Shown piece by piece: positions 33,900-45,114 of a DNA stretch of 64,000 bases. The stretch lies in the NCBI GenBank assembly GCA_027946365.1, contig JAPEUQ010000005.1, positions 2,294,001 through 2,358,000 on the forward strand, in the 5' to 3' direction. A program made the translations under genes and the position numbers. The notes under the pieces are model-generated. The model did no database searches and was not told the origin of the DNA. It saw only the letters and a list, made by a program, of their open reading frames with translations. The stretch comes from Kalmusia sp. IMI 367209 (lineage: Eukaryota > Ascomycota > Dothideomycetes > Pleosporales > Didymosphaeriaceae). Every line of letters begins with the position of its first letter. Position 1 is the stretch's first letter.

Positions 33900-35618
33900 A
33901 GATTTCATCATGAATGGTCCTTGTTACTGTTGTCTCGAAGTCTGATTTCTCGCCAACTTCTGCATCTTCTTCTAGAGGGGAACTTTCAAAGTCCGCTGCA
34001 GCGTTTTGTCAACACTTTCACTCAGCAGTGCATCTTGAATAGTTCAACCCAAGAAAGCATGTCCTTCAGATCATCTGTGTTGCTCTATTAGTTCGTTTAT
34101 ACACCCAGAATGCACTCTTTGCATGACATACAGCACAGCTGCTCAAGCTGATCCTTCGAAATGAGACTCATCGCGCCCGCTCAACTATGCAAGTGTTGGC
34201 AAAGTTGTAGGACAGTACTGATGAAAAATCTAGGTGCTATTTTGCGTATCGCGCTTGTTGTTGGATACAAAGCAGCAGTAAATCGAAAGAATCATCTAAA
34301 AGCTCCAGAACCGTTGCTTCTGCGGAAGACTTTTCAACTGACCGACACCCGTGCATTCACCTCCAAACATATCCGCACCGATCGGCCCCCTAAACTCCTA
34401 TGCCGCGCGCCCAGCTTCCTAAAACAGGCCTGGCTATGCCCATCCCGAGCATCCCGAGCCTTGCTGTGTCGGAAGGATTGCGGCAAAGCGTTGGCTAGCC
34501 TGAACCTTCTTTATGAGTATTCCTCTGGCCATCGCTGACGTTGAAGGAACCTCAGCATTAAGAAATAACTGTCGCCGCTTACTGTGGGGAAAAGCAGAGC
34601 CGCGAGCTGGAGTAAATGTCCGATCGAGGCTGAACTTGATGTCGTATTCCTCGGAGCGTACCGAGTTGGCGAGTGTGACGTGGGCCGGGGTTGGGTGGAT
34701 GGTGCACGGCTGGTTGGGCGGGTTGCTAATTCGGGTTAGCTGATTGTGGGCTGCACCGACTTTTGAGAGTTTACCAGTTGCATACTTCCCTGATAATACG
34801 ATCATTATCACTACTTATCGACATGGTATTCTAGCTAGAGTATTCTGGTAGTTCTGCGCGTCTATAGACACTAGCTACCATATGAATTCTAGCGCATATG
34901 CTGTTTGTCATAGGTGCATTTTGGGGCTGAAAAGCATTCACGTTAAGCGTCGGCGAAGTCGGGGAGGTGACCGCTACTCTGTTCTGTTGTATGGGAGCGG
35001 TCTGTGAGGCTGGAAAACACCAATTACACACGATCATGCAGTACCAACATTCCTATACGAAGCGCGCTAGAACATTCCACCACTCACCTCATTTCCGCGA
35101 CACCGCCTGAAGCTTGTATTGTTACGGGCATCAAGTGTCGAGATGCAATCTGCCCCATCTTGGCACATTCACGATATAGAGTACCTGTGGCTTAGTTTTA
35201 CGCCACGACTTTGAACGCGGAGCTGAACGACTATCCGTGTTGTTTCAGTGCATGTACTCGGTCCCCTGGACTTCGTTGTGGTCGGCGACGTAGTCCTTGC
35301 AGGTATCTGTGCCTCCAGTAGCTATGCTTGTATCGTAGATTCCGTTGACATAGCGGTCTCTTAGTGGTCTCTGCTGCGCGATCACGGCTGAACACAGCTG
35401 CGCTGAACGGATGCTGCGACAGCAAGGCGCTGAGAGCAGTACACGAAGTTGCGTAGCCCTCGCTGACACTTCACTATAAAATAGACTGTGGACACTCAGA
35501 ATGTATCTCATCATCACATCAGTATCAGCATCACTCAACAATCACTCTTGTCTTCCCTATCCATTTCCATCCGTTCTGCTTCTCAAAGGCCAATCGTTAC
35601 TCAAGCCCGATCAACAAG
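33900..35618. other. intergenic region
   Basis: 1.7 kb with only overlapping short ORFs. The right end contains a TATA box (35475-35483) for the next gene. Confidence 0.5.
35475..35483 (+). promoter_or_regulatory. TATA box candidate for the GPI protein gene
   Basis: TATAAAATA lies about 140 bp upstream of the ATG at 35619. A pyrimidine-rich stretch follows, as is common before strong fungal starts. Confidence 0.5.
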
Positions 35619-36494
35619 ATGAAGTTCACTACATCAACTCTCCTCACCACTTCCGCGCTCGTGGCCGCCACTGTCGCCGCCCCTTCTCTGGACACCGTCT
35701 ACCAACTCCGCCTCTCTAGCAAGAACACCGCCATCAACAACGCCCTCATCACCGTCAAAGACGAGTCCGCACCAGGTACCACCCCGAATGCAATGGGAAT
35801 CTTCTCCACCGGCGAACCCCGCAACCCCTACACCTTCAAATTCGTCGGCTCGTCCCTGAGCAAACTTTTGTACGAGCTACAGGGTACTGTCCGCCAAACC
35901 CACCTCGTCCTTACCGGCAACCAAGTCGCCCTTGGCCTCTTCGACATCGCTATGGGTGCTGACCCTCAGCCTGCTGAGGACGAATTGACCGCGTCTGATA
36001 AGTGGTGGGTCTGGGAGCAGGATGAAAAGATGAATCTCATGGTTGCAGAGAGATATAATGGTGATGATAGCAAGTTGATAACCGCTTCTTCATGGCGCGC
36101 ATGCAAGGGCGACTCTGAGGCCGATTATACGCTATACTGGTTCGATGGTAAGTCGCCTCTTTCCATATCTGCTGCTTATGTTTGAAACATTTACTGACAT
36201 TGTGCAGGCCTCAACCGCCTCGAGGACTATGTGAAAGGCTGCGAAGGTGGCATCTCGCTTGTCATCGAAGAGGCGGAAGTCTCGCCCGCGACAAAAAGCG
36301 GTTTTCTTCCTGGAGTGCCGGCCCCAACAGCGACTTCTACGGGATACATCTCTGGCGTTGGGGCGCCTAACTCAACTGCCGCAGGTGGTGCGAAGCCCAC
36401 GGGATCTTCTACGCCTTATGAAGGCTCTGCAGCCAGAGCGGCTGCTGGCGCATTGGTGGGAATTGTGGGTCTGGCTATGGCTTTTACCTTGTAA
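35619..36494 (+). CDS. secreted GPI-anchored protein of unknown function
   Basis: Exons are 35619-36147 and 36208-36494 (60-nt intron), giving 271 aa. A signal peptide (MKFTTSTLLTTSALVAATVA) precedes a compact domain with TVYQLRLSSKNTAIN, YTFKFVGSSLSKLLYELQG, HLVLTGNQVALGLFD and DKWWVWEQDEKMNLMVAE. After the intron come LEDYVKGCEGGISLVIEE, a Ser/Thr/Gly-rich stalk and a hydrophobic C-terminus (ALVGIVGLAMAFTL) fitting GPI attachment. It may belong to one of the numbered fungal secreted DUF families (I considered DUF7907), but I cannot confirm this. The biased, C-ending codon use suggests strong expression. Confidence 0.8.
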
Positions 36495-36856
36495 ACTCCT
36501 CCTGGATCGTCTGTTTGTGAAGCTGCTGAACAGGCATGTGCTGTGAAACTCAGTTGAGGCGGCATAATTATTGTGCGTGAGATTGTTCATGAGACTTAGC
36601 GCACAGTTGTTTAAATTGTATGGTGTAAATATACAACATTAGCTTCCAGTTCGACAATTCATCTAGCGTTGTGAAATGCTCTACCCGTAAAAACGTTGGA
36701 GAGATGTCGAAGAGATAGGTTGTTCTAAGCTACACCTTCGCGACCAGATTTATAACGCTCTTTGTACCCACGATGTCTTCTCTGCGTTTAGACGTATGCT
36801 TTCTAGAGTTATTTTAAAGCCCCCACTATTTGCGCTCTCACTATACTTTTTGAGAT
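36495..36856. other. convergent 3' intergenic region
   Basis: About 360 bp between the 3' ends of the GPI protein and HET genes; nothing else is seen. Confidence 0.6.
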
Positions 36857-38905
36857 TTAAACTACTCTAATGCTCTGAAGATCTCCACTCCCCTCACTGA
36901 AAGCTTCTCCTTTCATGATTCCGTGAACATATGTTTCGCCAAGTAACTCGTAATTTCCCTTTACCTCAGCTGGCTCCTGGTTCCGCACTACGAACGGCAC
37001 ATGCCCTGCTTTAAACACAACAACCATATCATTGACCCTCGTTCCCCTTGGTACCAAACAAAAGTATCCCTTCTTAGTGATCGCGAATCTACGCCAACGT
37101 AATGCTGCCTTCAGCGCCTTTTTCAAATCCTCCAGAGTTATCTTGGGTTTGCGTGATGTCAAACTCTTCAGTGTGAAGAAACCTTTCTGTCTTCGAGGAG
37201 AGTATGGTTGGCCTACAATATGTAACTCTTGACCAAAGCTCTCATCGACTATGAGACTGAGTACTTCGCTGTAGTCTTGAGGTGCGCTAGCGTTGGATGA
37301 GCCGTCTTTTCCAGCCACGATCGTTTCCCAAAACGCGTCCCAGACAGTTTCTCCGGTGGGGTATGTTTCCATATCCTTGATCATCGTAACGTATGTTAGC
37401 CATGTTCTATTCCCAAAGACGCGGTTGTCGTTCATGAGCAAGAATGCTTCTTCATTAAGAGGTTCACCAAGTGACTCTATGCTATCGACGACTCTACCTG
37501 GTAAGATCAAGGATCTGTTACCATCGTCGAGCTTGTAGGCAGCTTCGTATGCATCATCATTCTTGATATTAGCGCGTCGTCCACTGGCAGAATAAAGTGC
37601 CCAAGACTTTGTGGAGTAGCCAAGAGATTCTGTCACTCTGGGAAGAGTCCAGTCAGGAACCCATGATGGTAAAAGCGGCCGGTCATGGTCAACGCAGGAT
37701 AGTAACGGAAACAGATCTGACGGGAGAGCTGAAAGGGCGGCCTCTAAAAACACATCGCGAACAGACACTTCATTCGAGTATCGAGGCACAATGTCTGACG
37801 CTGCGACCCCAAGAACTCCGTAAACCTTGTCTTTAGCAACTGAAGCGTCTGCATATCGAGTCAAAACCAGGCTTTCGAGGAGTACCGGTTTAGCTTCATG
37901 AGTTTGGGTGAAAATACGGAAAGTAGATAGTTCGAATACTGTGTGGAGACCGGATTGTGTTTCTGATACGGGCGAGCCTCTCTCCACCCAAGACCGAAGG
38001 CCAGAGGCTTCCATTGTTCCACACCACAACGCGAAATCATCCCACGGTACCACTGCGTCGCCACACTTGATATACAAGTTCGTTGATAGGATCGCTTCTT
38101 GAATAACCCATGTCCTTGTAAACCAGACTCTGCAGAATAACTTGCTGACCTCTGCCCAATCAGGAGCATCAGGAGCTGGGAAATTCAAACGTTCGAATTC
38201 ATCTGGGCTAATTTCGCCATCGGACAATTGTAGCCTCGAATGCACTGTTTGAAGAGTGTCGAGAGCTAGTAGAGGATCATCGCCCCCCTCATCACCAAGC
38301 CATATCACCGTATTCGTTGCATGGTTGTAGATCATGCCCATGAGGGGGATCTGTTCTTCCTTCTCTTTGGTGCTTTTTTGATTGATGCAAATCTGGTCAA
38401 TCCATAAAAATACACCATCATTTTGACTTCTAAGATGTCTCAAAGCAGAAGCTAGACTGCTCGTAATGCGGATTGAAGAGCCGTTCGCTAAATGGAACTC
38501 GATATTGAAATCAGGTGGGCCCCAGGTATAGCTCAGTGCTGTGTACCAAAAAGAATTATCATTGCTAAGCGATATTGCGTGGTTGGTTAGCCGCTTGTAG
38601 TTATTGACACGAGGGTACTCGAAGTCGACACTGACAACATGCAAAGAACCACAAAGTGGGTCTTCAGAAATTCCAGGATAGAGTTCTAGGACTCTTATTT
38701 CGCCTCGACTGAGTGGGGAATAGACTTGGTCTGTCGAGACATGTGGATTCTGTGCGACGATATCTCTCGATCTCGACGCAACAAAGTCGCGAATATAATT
38801 TTTACTTGCTTCGTCCAAATCTCCAGTCACATCAGAAGGTCCGTTGCTGGTGGCTGGGAGAAAAGCAGACTGCCTGGATCCTAGGTAAACTTCGTTCTCC
38901 GACAT
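36857..38905 (-). CDS. HET-domain (heterokaryon incompatibility) protein
   Basis: This is a single-exon gene of 682 aa. The HET domain lies at about residues 122-275: YTALSYTWGPPDFNIEFHL, LRSQNDGVFLWIDQICINQK, EKEEQIPLMGMIYNHAT and TVIWLGDEGGDD. Downstream, RVWFTRTWVIQEAIL and DKVYGVLGVA are the usual continuation, and the C-terminal half (ALRWRRFAITKKGYFCLVPR, VPFVVRNQEP, VHGIMKGEAF) is the conserved tail of large HET proteins. Such proteins trigger cell death after fusion of unlike fungal strains; many genomic copies have no tested specificity. The frame is intact. A second HET gene begins at 63841. Confidence 0.92.
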   Translation of the reverse strand: MSENEVYLGSRQSAFLPATSNGPSDVTGDLDEASKNYIRDFVASRSRDIVAQNPHVSTDQVYSPLSRGEIRVLELYPGISEDPLCGSLHVVSVDFEYPRVNNYKRLTNHAISLSNDNSFWYTALSYTWGPPDFNIEFHLANGSSIRITSSLASALRHLRSQNDGVFLWIDQICINQKSTKEKEEQIPLMGMIYNHATNTVIWLGDEGGDDPLLALDTLQTVHSRLQLSDGEISPDEFERLNFPAPDAPDWAEVSKLFCRVWFTRTWVIQEAILSTNLYIKCGDAVVPWDDFALWCGTMEASGLRSWVERGSPVSETQSGLHTVFELSTFRIFTQTHEAKPVLLESLVLTRYADASVAKDKVYGVLGVAASDIVPRYSNEVSVRDVFLEAALSALPSDLFPLLSCVDHDRPLLPSWVPDWTLPRVTESLGYSTKSWALYSASGRRANIKNDDAYEAAYKLDDGNRSLILPGRVVDSIESLGEPLNEEAFLLMNDNRVFGNRTWLTYVTMIKDMETYPTGETVWDAFWETIVAGKDGSSNASAPQDYSEVLSLIVDESFGQELHIVGQPYSPRRQKGFFTLKSLTSRKPKITLEDLKKALKAALRWRRFAITKKGYFCLVPRGTRVNDMVVVFKAGHVPFVVRNQEPAEVKGNYELLGETYVHGIMKGEAFSEGSGDLQSIRVV

Positions 38906-40336
38906 GTAACAATTACATTTTTCTGCTTGATCGTGTGGATTAGTTGCTCATTACATTCTGGTATGAGACATTCGGATGGCGCATCTGTACCTTGGTGTAG
39001 CAAAAACGCGCAATTGTCTGAATGCTCGAGTGGCATGGCGAATACTAGCTTTTCATGCGTTTTTCGATAGGTTACTTGTGCTACTAGGCGTTGTTGTAAC
39101 GTAGCAGAGCGCTGGAAGTTGACGTGCTTCACTACCCCGCGTCTTGTACTATGTCGGATTTAGCACTCTAGTCGCCATCTGCATGTGGTCGTAAAAGGTA
39201 ATCCTACGCCAGAGATCAACAAATAGGAGGAACCTTCCCAATTTCAGCATGCGTTTAGGCAGAAGATATTTTCGTGGTATGCGTAGCTTTTCCGGGAGTT
39301 GAAAAAGTCTTGTTATTAAAAGCTTAGGTAGCGATTGTAATGAGCACATATGCAGACTTGCAGCCTTGCCATAGCATAAGAAAAATACCTTACCGCTATG
39401 TGTCCGCTCACATACGTCCAAAGAGCTCAGGGAGTACGAGCTCACTTTACTACCGTTTCATTCAGAAATACTCTCAATTCCCGTAAATCTTACGCAAGAT
39501 ATCCTCTCATACTTGTTTCGCTGGGTATCTTCCCTATAACATTTCTTGATTGATTTATAACACTATTTCTACAATGTGTTACTGAGAAAGTGCAGTATCT
39601 TAGCATAGAACTCAGAGGGAAGAACTGAGAGTAGAGTCAACGACTCGTTTCTACCAACAGCGCCATAGGCCAGAATTAGCGCACTGCGTCTGTCTAGAAT
39701 TCCTAGGCATGAAATTTGACAGTACGCCTGTTCATTTTCAATCTCTGTCGCCATGCAATCAAAGGATGTTGTATAGGGCAATCGGTCGGCGATCGTCATG
39801 ACGTCAAATTTAGAATAGTCGTTATATATTTGATGTGTTGGTGGGCTTAAAATAGCTGAAATTGCTGACTTGGTCATATGTTTGGAATCAGTCATAGCTG
39901 AATGCTTCTGATACGGTCTGATTGCTAGTACTTCGGGCTATATAATCAGATGGTCGGTCTTCATTTTACTGTATGAAATGTCTAACACAAGAGAAAACCT
40001 AATGGACATTGCCCCGTTCAATGCCTACATAGGCGAACACAATGACGAACTCTACTTCCGCTGCGCTTCAATAGTATAGCCATCATTAGCTTAGGACATG
40101 CAACACGAAAGTCAATTTTGCGTCTACTGTATGGCTTTTCGGTCATCAGTTGTGGCCCACTATTACTCTCGCGAGCTTAAATATTCTGAGGTCCGATATC
40201 GCCATTTATAAGTTCGAAACCTTTCACGACTCTGTGTGCGTCTAAGTAGTAAAACAAAGAACCATATACCACGGCCCGCTCCACTATTTGTACCACATTC
40301 TTTGTCAGCCTTGTCAATTTCATAGGTTTACTATCA
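38906..40336. other. gene-poor, AT-rich stretch
   Basis: Several small minus-strand ORFs are present. The best, 39569-39895 (108 codons), has a TATATAG-like site about 45 bp upstream of its ATG, but shows no known domain, so it is not called. Confidence 0.45.
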
Positions 40337-41164
40337 ATGGATTCACTTCGGAGACCCAAAATCCATGTTACTAAACTCGTCACGTCATTTATGATGAACG
40401 AGCTGAAAGTATGTATCAACCGGTGTTTCCTAGATCGTCAATCTGGTAGCGACAACTGGAACCGCGTACCTCCCAGTAGCACAAGAGCTTCGGATGCCCA
40501 AATATTGTCATGGTATATGTTCGCTAGAGGCTTTGTCTGCGCCCTCGTGGTCATGCTCCTAGTGCTATCCTCTCGCTCTTCGCTGAAACTCAAGCGTAGC
40601 TCAACATCCGCAGAGGATTCAGCAATGCTTTCCATACCGCAAAGCTCAAAACATACAAATATTTTACCCCAATCAAAAACCTTGTCAAAACCCCTCACGC
40701 CAGGTATCCACCCGATCGTAAGTCATACACCCATGCTCTTTCCCGCTCATCCTTCATGTTCAGTAATTTTAGCATCTGCATCAATCCACGGGACCCGCGC
40801 CCTCCACGTCTTACACTCTACAGCTTCAGTACGTAACACTCTCGATGACAAGGCCACCATCATTTTACATCGGCACTTTGCGTTCGTGAATAATCCGTCA
40901 AGGCACAGTGCTGAGGCAGCAGAGGTGTCTGGAACGAGAAATTTATGGGTCGATGAGTGTCTGAGGACGAGTACGTTCCCCGAGATCACTAAAGCTATGA
41001 TGAAGGTCAGGCAGAGAGGTAAAAAGAAGCGTGATAGGGATGAGGTAGCCGGGGGTGTAGAAGGTGCGGCAGCTAGTAGTGTGGGCGATACTGAGTTTGG
41101 TGACATGGGAGGTGCAGGATGCAGTGCGTTGAGTGAAGAGCATAGCAGGCTGCCTCAAGTGTAA
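40337..41164 (+). CDS. orphan ORF, unknown function
   Basis: An uninterrupted 275-codon ORF, unlikely by chance at this composition. A hydrophobic stretch at about residues 60-80 (FARGFVCALVVMLLVLSS) could be a membrane anchor; the C-terminal third is charged (RQRGKKKRDRDE) and then Gly/Ser-rich. I recognise no family. A 119-codon ORF on the opposite strand (41106-40747) also has a hydrophobic segment, so the coding strand is not certain. I prefer the plus strand for its length. Confidence 0.35.
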   Translation: MDSLRRPKIHVTKLVTSFMMNELKVCINRCFLDRQSGSDNWNRVPPSSTRASDAQILSWYMFARGFVCALVVMLLVLSSRSSLKLKRSSTSAEDSAMLSIPQSSKHTNILPQSKTLSKPLTPGIHPIVSHTPMLFPAHPSCSVILASASIHGTRALHVLHSTASVRNTLDDKATIILHRHFAFVNNPSRHSAEAAEVSGTRNLWVDECLRTSTFPEITKAMMKVRQRGKKKRDRDEVAGGVEGAAASSVGDTEFGDMGGAGCSALSEEHSRLPQV

Positions 41165-41511
41165 AGATGCCAGGACAAGAAGGCTGACCTTGCTGCGAAA
41201 TCTCTACTAGTTGCGTCTGTACTGATGCTTTGCCGACTTTGAAGCCCCGGTGGCGTTTTTGAGAGTACATTGTGGCCGACAAGGTACTAGGATATGTCTG
41301 TATTGCTGAACAGTCTTTTCTAGAGCTTCCCTTGTTTTGTGACGTCCAAGGTATATATATTAGTTTGACGGTATTAAAGCCGATTAACTTCAGGCGCTGC
41401 ATAAATCTTCTTTCGAAACTGAGTACGATGTTGCAACTCCGATACATAATTTTCTATAATAATCTTTTCCATATACCCCCACGCTCACAGCGTTTCTTTA
41501 TATCCCAAGAC
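41165..41511. other. intergenic region
   Basis: About 350 bp between the orphan ORF and the 3' end of the MAPEG gene; nothing is seen. Confidence 0.5.
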
Positions 41512-42068
41512 TTATTTCGTCGCAAGCCCCCACGCAACGATCCCCGCCCAGATCTGTGCCCCGTATTGTATCACCATGCCTACTCCACCGGCATATCTTC
41601 CCTTTCCATTCTGACCCCAATTCGTATAGCCCACCGCATATAGCACCCTATTTACACTCCAAATCGCACAGAGCCACGCCGCTACCTTGGGATGCTCCAA
41701 ACCCGCTATCAGTAGCGAGGCAACCGTCGAAAAATGATTCTCGTTGAAGTTCTGGGTGGCCGCGCTGTGCGGAGTTGAAGGCAAGCAGGTCTTTTTGACG
41801 CGAAGGAGGCGCGGTCTGAACTTGTTCGTAGGACGCGTATTCGTAGGGGTAAGGGATGCGGGCCGCCTTGCGGAAGCGGCCGACGCGGATGCCGAGGAAA
41901 GTTCCGGTTATGAAGGTGGAGACTGCGGAGAGGAGGACGTAGCTTGGGCGAACGGGTCAGTAGGGTCGCGAAGGCGGGGGATGAGTTCTAGTGGTAGTAG
42001 AAGCTCTTAGAGGTGCAATTGGAAAGAGCGACTTACCCATAGCTAGCAGGAACCTCGATGGTAACCAT
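41512..42068 (-). CDS. microsomal glutathione S-transferase (MAPEG, MGST3-like), frame broken at a G3 run
   Basis: Exons are 42068-42037 and 41942-41512 (94-nt intron). The protein starts MVTIEVPASYGYVLLSAVST, has a first membrane helix, and continues RVGRFRKAARIPYPYEYA. The MAPEG signature is FNSAQRGHQNFNENH, which in animals reads FN-x-x-QR-x-H-x-N-x-x-EN and binds glutathione. Further helices follow (VASLLIAGLEHPKVAAWLCA, VGMVIQYGAQIWAGIVAWG). The signature is split between two frames by one surplus base at 41754-41756; removing it gives 153 aa, the normal family size. The enzyme conjugates glutathione or reduces lipid peroxides in the endoplasmic reticulum. The position of the break in the most conserved motif points to a consensus error. 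Confidence 0.85.
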
Positions 42069-42212
42069 GTTGAGTGACTTCTTCGTGTTCGACCCGGGTT
42101 GGAGCTCTTCAGTCTTCTATGAGGCTTTTTGCTGCTTGGTGTATTCTTTCCTTACGACCCCGCACTCAATGTTTCGGTGACCAATCCGTCCGACGTGTGC
42201 GCAAGAGGGAAG

Positions 42213-42220
42213 TATATAAA
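42213..42220. promoter_or_regulatory. TATA-like element upstream of the MAPEG gene
   Basis: TATATAAA on the plus strand (TTTATATA on minus) lies about 145 bp from the MAPEG start at 42068. No plus-strand gene follows, so if functional it probably serves the minus-strand gene. Confidence 0.35.
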
Positions 42221-43146
42221 CAGAAGGCGATCGGTGCAAATTGTGCCCTTTTTTCCCGTCGGCGCGCAGGCAACGTCGTCCAATCTTGTCGCGGACAAGT
42301 TTCAGCGGGGCCAGGCGGACCAAAGTCTTGCCGATGGCCTCATTACGCCGACCGAGCGCAGAACAACACGTAGCATTGTTGGCGGATTCGTTCAGTCGTG
42401 TTGCCCAGGTGCAGGTGAGGTACAAAGGTCATATAAATGTTCGTCCGGTAAGACAATGGAGTGGAGGTGAGACGGGTTGGCTGCATGATATGATTGGCTG
42501 GCCTAACGATGACGACAAAACACCCCAGTGCGAGGAAATATGATGAGATGGTTATATCTATTCATGCCAATCTCTGAATTTCAGCCTCCTCTTCGCTTTC
42601 CAATCCACGGCTGTGGCTAAGTGTCCTTGCGGTATCTTTATTGCGCTGAATATTTGTATCAACTTCAAAGGCTGGCTCATCCATACATGTTCAGGTGGCA
42701 TTGCGATCATGATGGGGTAGTGATTGTGAGTCGAAAGCAGTTTCGAAGATGCCCTCAAACATAGCATGTTTAAGACGATAGATCTCAATTGTCTGATGAA
42801 AGGAGAGTCTGAGTATAGAAGCCTCATATTGTGCTACTCTGCGATATTGTAGCACCGCTTGCTGAGAGCAATGAGCAGTCGAACAAACAGTGTCACCCGC
42901 CCAATGCATCGATGTCGCTGGCCTGCGACAGCTGCCTTGGACCCGCGGAACTCTTTTTCGGTCCCGCTAGCTATGTCATCCTCGGAGTTCCAAAGCAAGA
43001 AGTCCAAACGCTTCCTATCTTCGCGCAACTCTTCGACCTAGCCACTATAGGCATCTACGCATTATTCACGACCTATCTATTCAATTAGTGATCTGTAGTG
43101 AACCCCTCTTTGAAGCGCCTTACCTCGTCGCTAGATACCCCACCCT

Positions 43147-43176
43147 CGTGTCCCGTGTCCCGTGTCCCGTGTCCCG
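43147..43176. repeat. heptamer tandem repeat (CGTGTCC)x4
   Basis: Four near-perfect head-to-tail copies of CGTGTCC lie just downstream of the Mediator subunit gene, in non-coding sequence. Confidence 0.75.
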
Positions 43177-43242
43177 TAGTCCTTGCTGTATCGTTTACTC
43201 GCGCGCTTTCAAGCTTCCGAGATTGCAGAAAAATCATGCCCG

Positions 43243-43754
43243 TCAAGTTTGTCCATTTTCCGAACCCTCGCCGCCAGGCACCTTATACGCATCCGGCACC
43301 CTCTTCACCAACCCCTCTACCAACCTCGCAACCTCTAACGCCTTCTCCCGATCCCCCTCTAACTCATTCTTGTCCGCTAGCGTGTCTAGGCTGCCGAATA
43401 ACCAGAGCTCTTGCAGATCGCGTATTAGCATCGACATGTTCTGTGCGGTTGTGACCTAGCTCCCGATTAGCTACCTAAACTCAAATCTAACAGCTTCCGC
43501 GCGCGTATGCGGGGCTGGGGAGAGGATGTACAATAGCCATAGCCCCCTCCTTTATAGCGAGTTCCTTGTGCGCTGCCTGACTGTAGTCGCCGTCTGGATC
43601 TTCTTTAGCGAGGGCGAAAATGGTACGGTATTGGGAGATGAATTCGCTCGTGAGGTCGTCGATGCGCTCTGTCAGATTATAAGCAAGGCGCCAGCAGTCT
43701 AGAGGAGCTAAACATACTGCGTAGCGCCGCGGCATTGCGCTGTTTGGGGTCCAT
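43243..43754 (-). CDS. MED22: Mediator of RNA polymerase II subunit 22
   Basis: Exons are 43754-43718, 43668-43532 and 43455-43243 (introns 49 and 76 nt), giving 128 aa, the expected small size. The start MDPKQRNAAALR sits right before the conserved helices RIDDLTSEFISQYRTIFALA and SQAAHKELAIKEGAMAIVTT. The signature MLIRDLQELWLFGSLDTLAD closes the family block (the Surf5/Med22 LxxLKELWL motif), followed by KALEVARLVEGLVKRVP. Med22/Srb6 pairs with Med11 in the Mediator head and is essential for transcription initiation. Recognition depends on joining the exons as above. Confidence 0.85.
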
Positions 43755-45114
43755 GGTTTTGTGCTTTGGTGTTGAGAGCCGGAGCTTGAAGCTTGAGCGG
43801 AGCTGGGCAGCTTGTCGATAACGGTGGCTCGTGCGTAGCTCAAGCGAGCCGAGGCTGGGAATTCTTTGGGAAGCACATCAGAGTAGAAGTTCCATTCCAT
43901 GTTGGCTTAACATGCATTCAAGTGCCGAAAACAAGTTATTACCATGGTTCCTGCGCAATAACACCAAGGATAGCTTTCATACTCGTATCATCCAATCTCA
44001 CTTAAACTTCAAATAGACATATAAGCCAGCATCTACTTTGGTGTCATGTTCAGAGTGGCATTCCTCAACGAGGCCATCGATTCTCAAATATTTGATACAT
44101 ACGGCCATAAGTCAAGCCAACGGTAGCGATATGATCGCCACAAGCGGAGCCCATAGAGGCCGCACAGACCTATGATCGCCCGACCCGCGCCATACCGGCA
44201 ATCCCGGTAGACCCATTGAACCATCCCTTACATTCAACCTCTCCTAGACTTCCTCGCCCTGTCTCTCAGATGATGCGCAAGCGAGACCACCAGAACGCGC
44301 GTCCCTGTACTGCTGACATCCTTCTCACCCTCGCCTTTCTACGTCGCGATAACACAAAGCTCAAAATAGCAAACCCCTACAATACGAGCTGAGAATCCCA
44401 TCATCATTGCCGATGTGCATTGGTGTGAAGGCTAGACGGCAGCGCGGGGCGCCACACCATTCCTAGCGCCAGGAACCAGCACGTATCGCGTGCACAGTAC
44501 GAACGCCAAGCTCAAGAATCACGGAGGGACTATTCGGGACCTGGGGTAGTCAGAGGTGAATTCAGGATAGTGAGGTGCGCAAGATATCGTATAGCCTGCA
44601 TCACGCGTTGGTGCGTTGTTTGTGGCGCGCATCCATGGACCATTTAGAAGTCCCAGATAGTTACTTGCATGAACAAGGTCTACTCGTGTGCTCCCATTCT
44701 GCAGGGACGCGTGGTCAGGCGCAATCGCACTGGTGCAGGAAGTTGTTGGAGCTCTTACGGTAGTTCATTGAGACAAAATCAGAGTAATGCATTGCATGTG
44801 ACATTGCAACTAGCAATTGTTCATAATTCATTCATGATCGTGTAGTATATACTTGAAGTAAAAGTGAAATTTAAAGATCGTCCAATGGAAAGGTATTTAC
44901 GAGAAGCGAAAAGAGTGCATCCAGGCAAGCGAAAAGAGAATTTATGTACGTGAAGTGAAATGTCATAGCTCGATGCCTCATGTCCTTGGTATCTTTATCA
45001 CCCAGTCATAAAATCATAAACGAGAGGCAGCCTACAAAGAAGGGCCCGCAACCGCAACGCTGGTCTCAAGTTAAAGTAAAACAAGCCTCGTGAAACTGTA
45101 GTATGCCTCCGCAT
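43755..45114. other. intergenic region
   Basis: 1.36 kb with only short ORFs; no gene is supported. Confidence 0.5.

Larger units (their letters stand above)
42069..43242. other. intergenic region
   Basis: It contains the TATA-like site at 42213-42220 and a tandem heptamer at about 43147-43176. No gene is supported. Confidence 0.5.

Noticed and set aside
42129..42470. 113-codon plus-strand ORF after the TATA-like site
   Set aside because: Overlaps other frames of similar length, with no domain or homology I can recognise.
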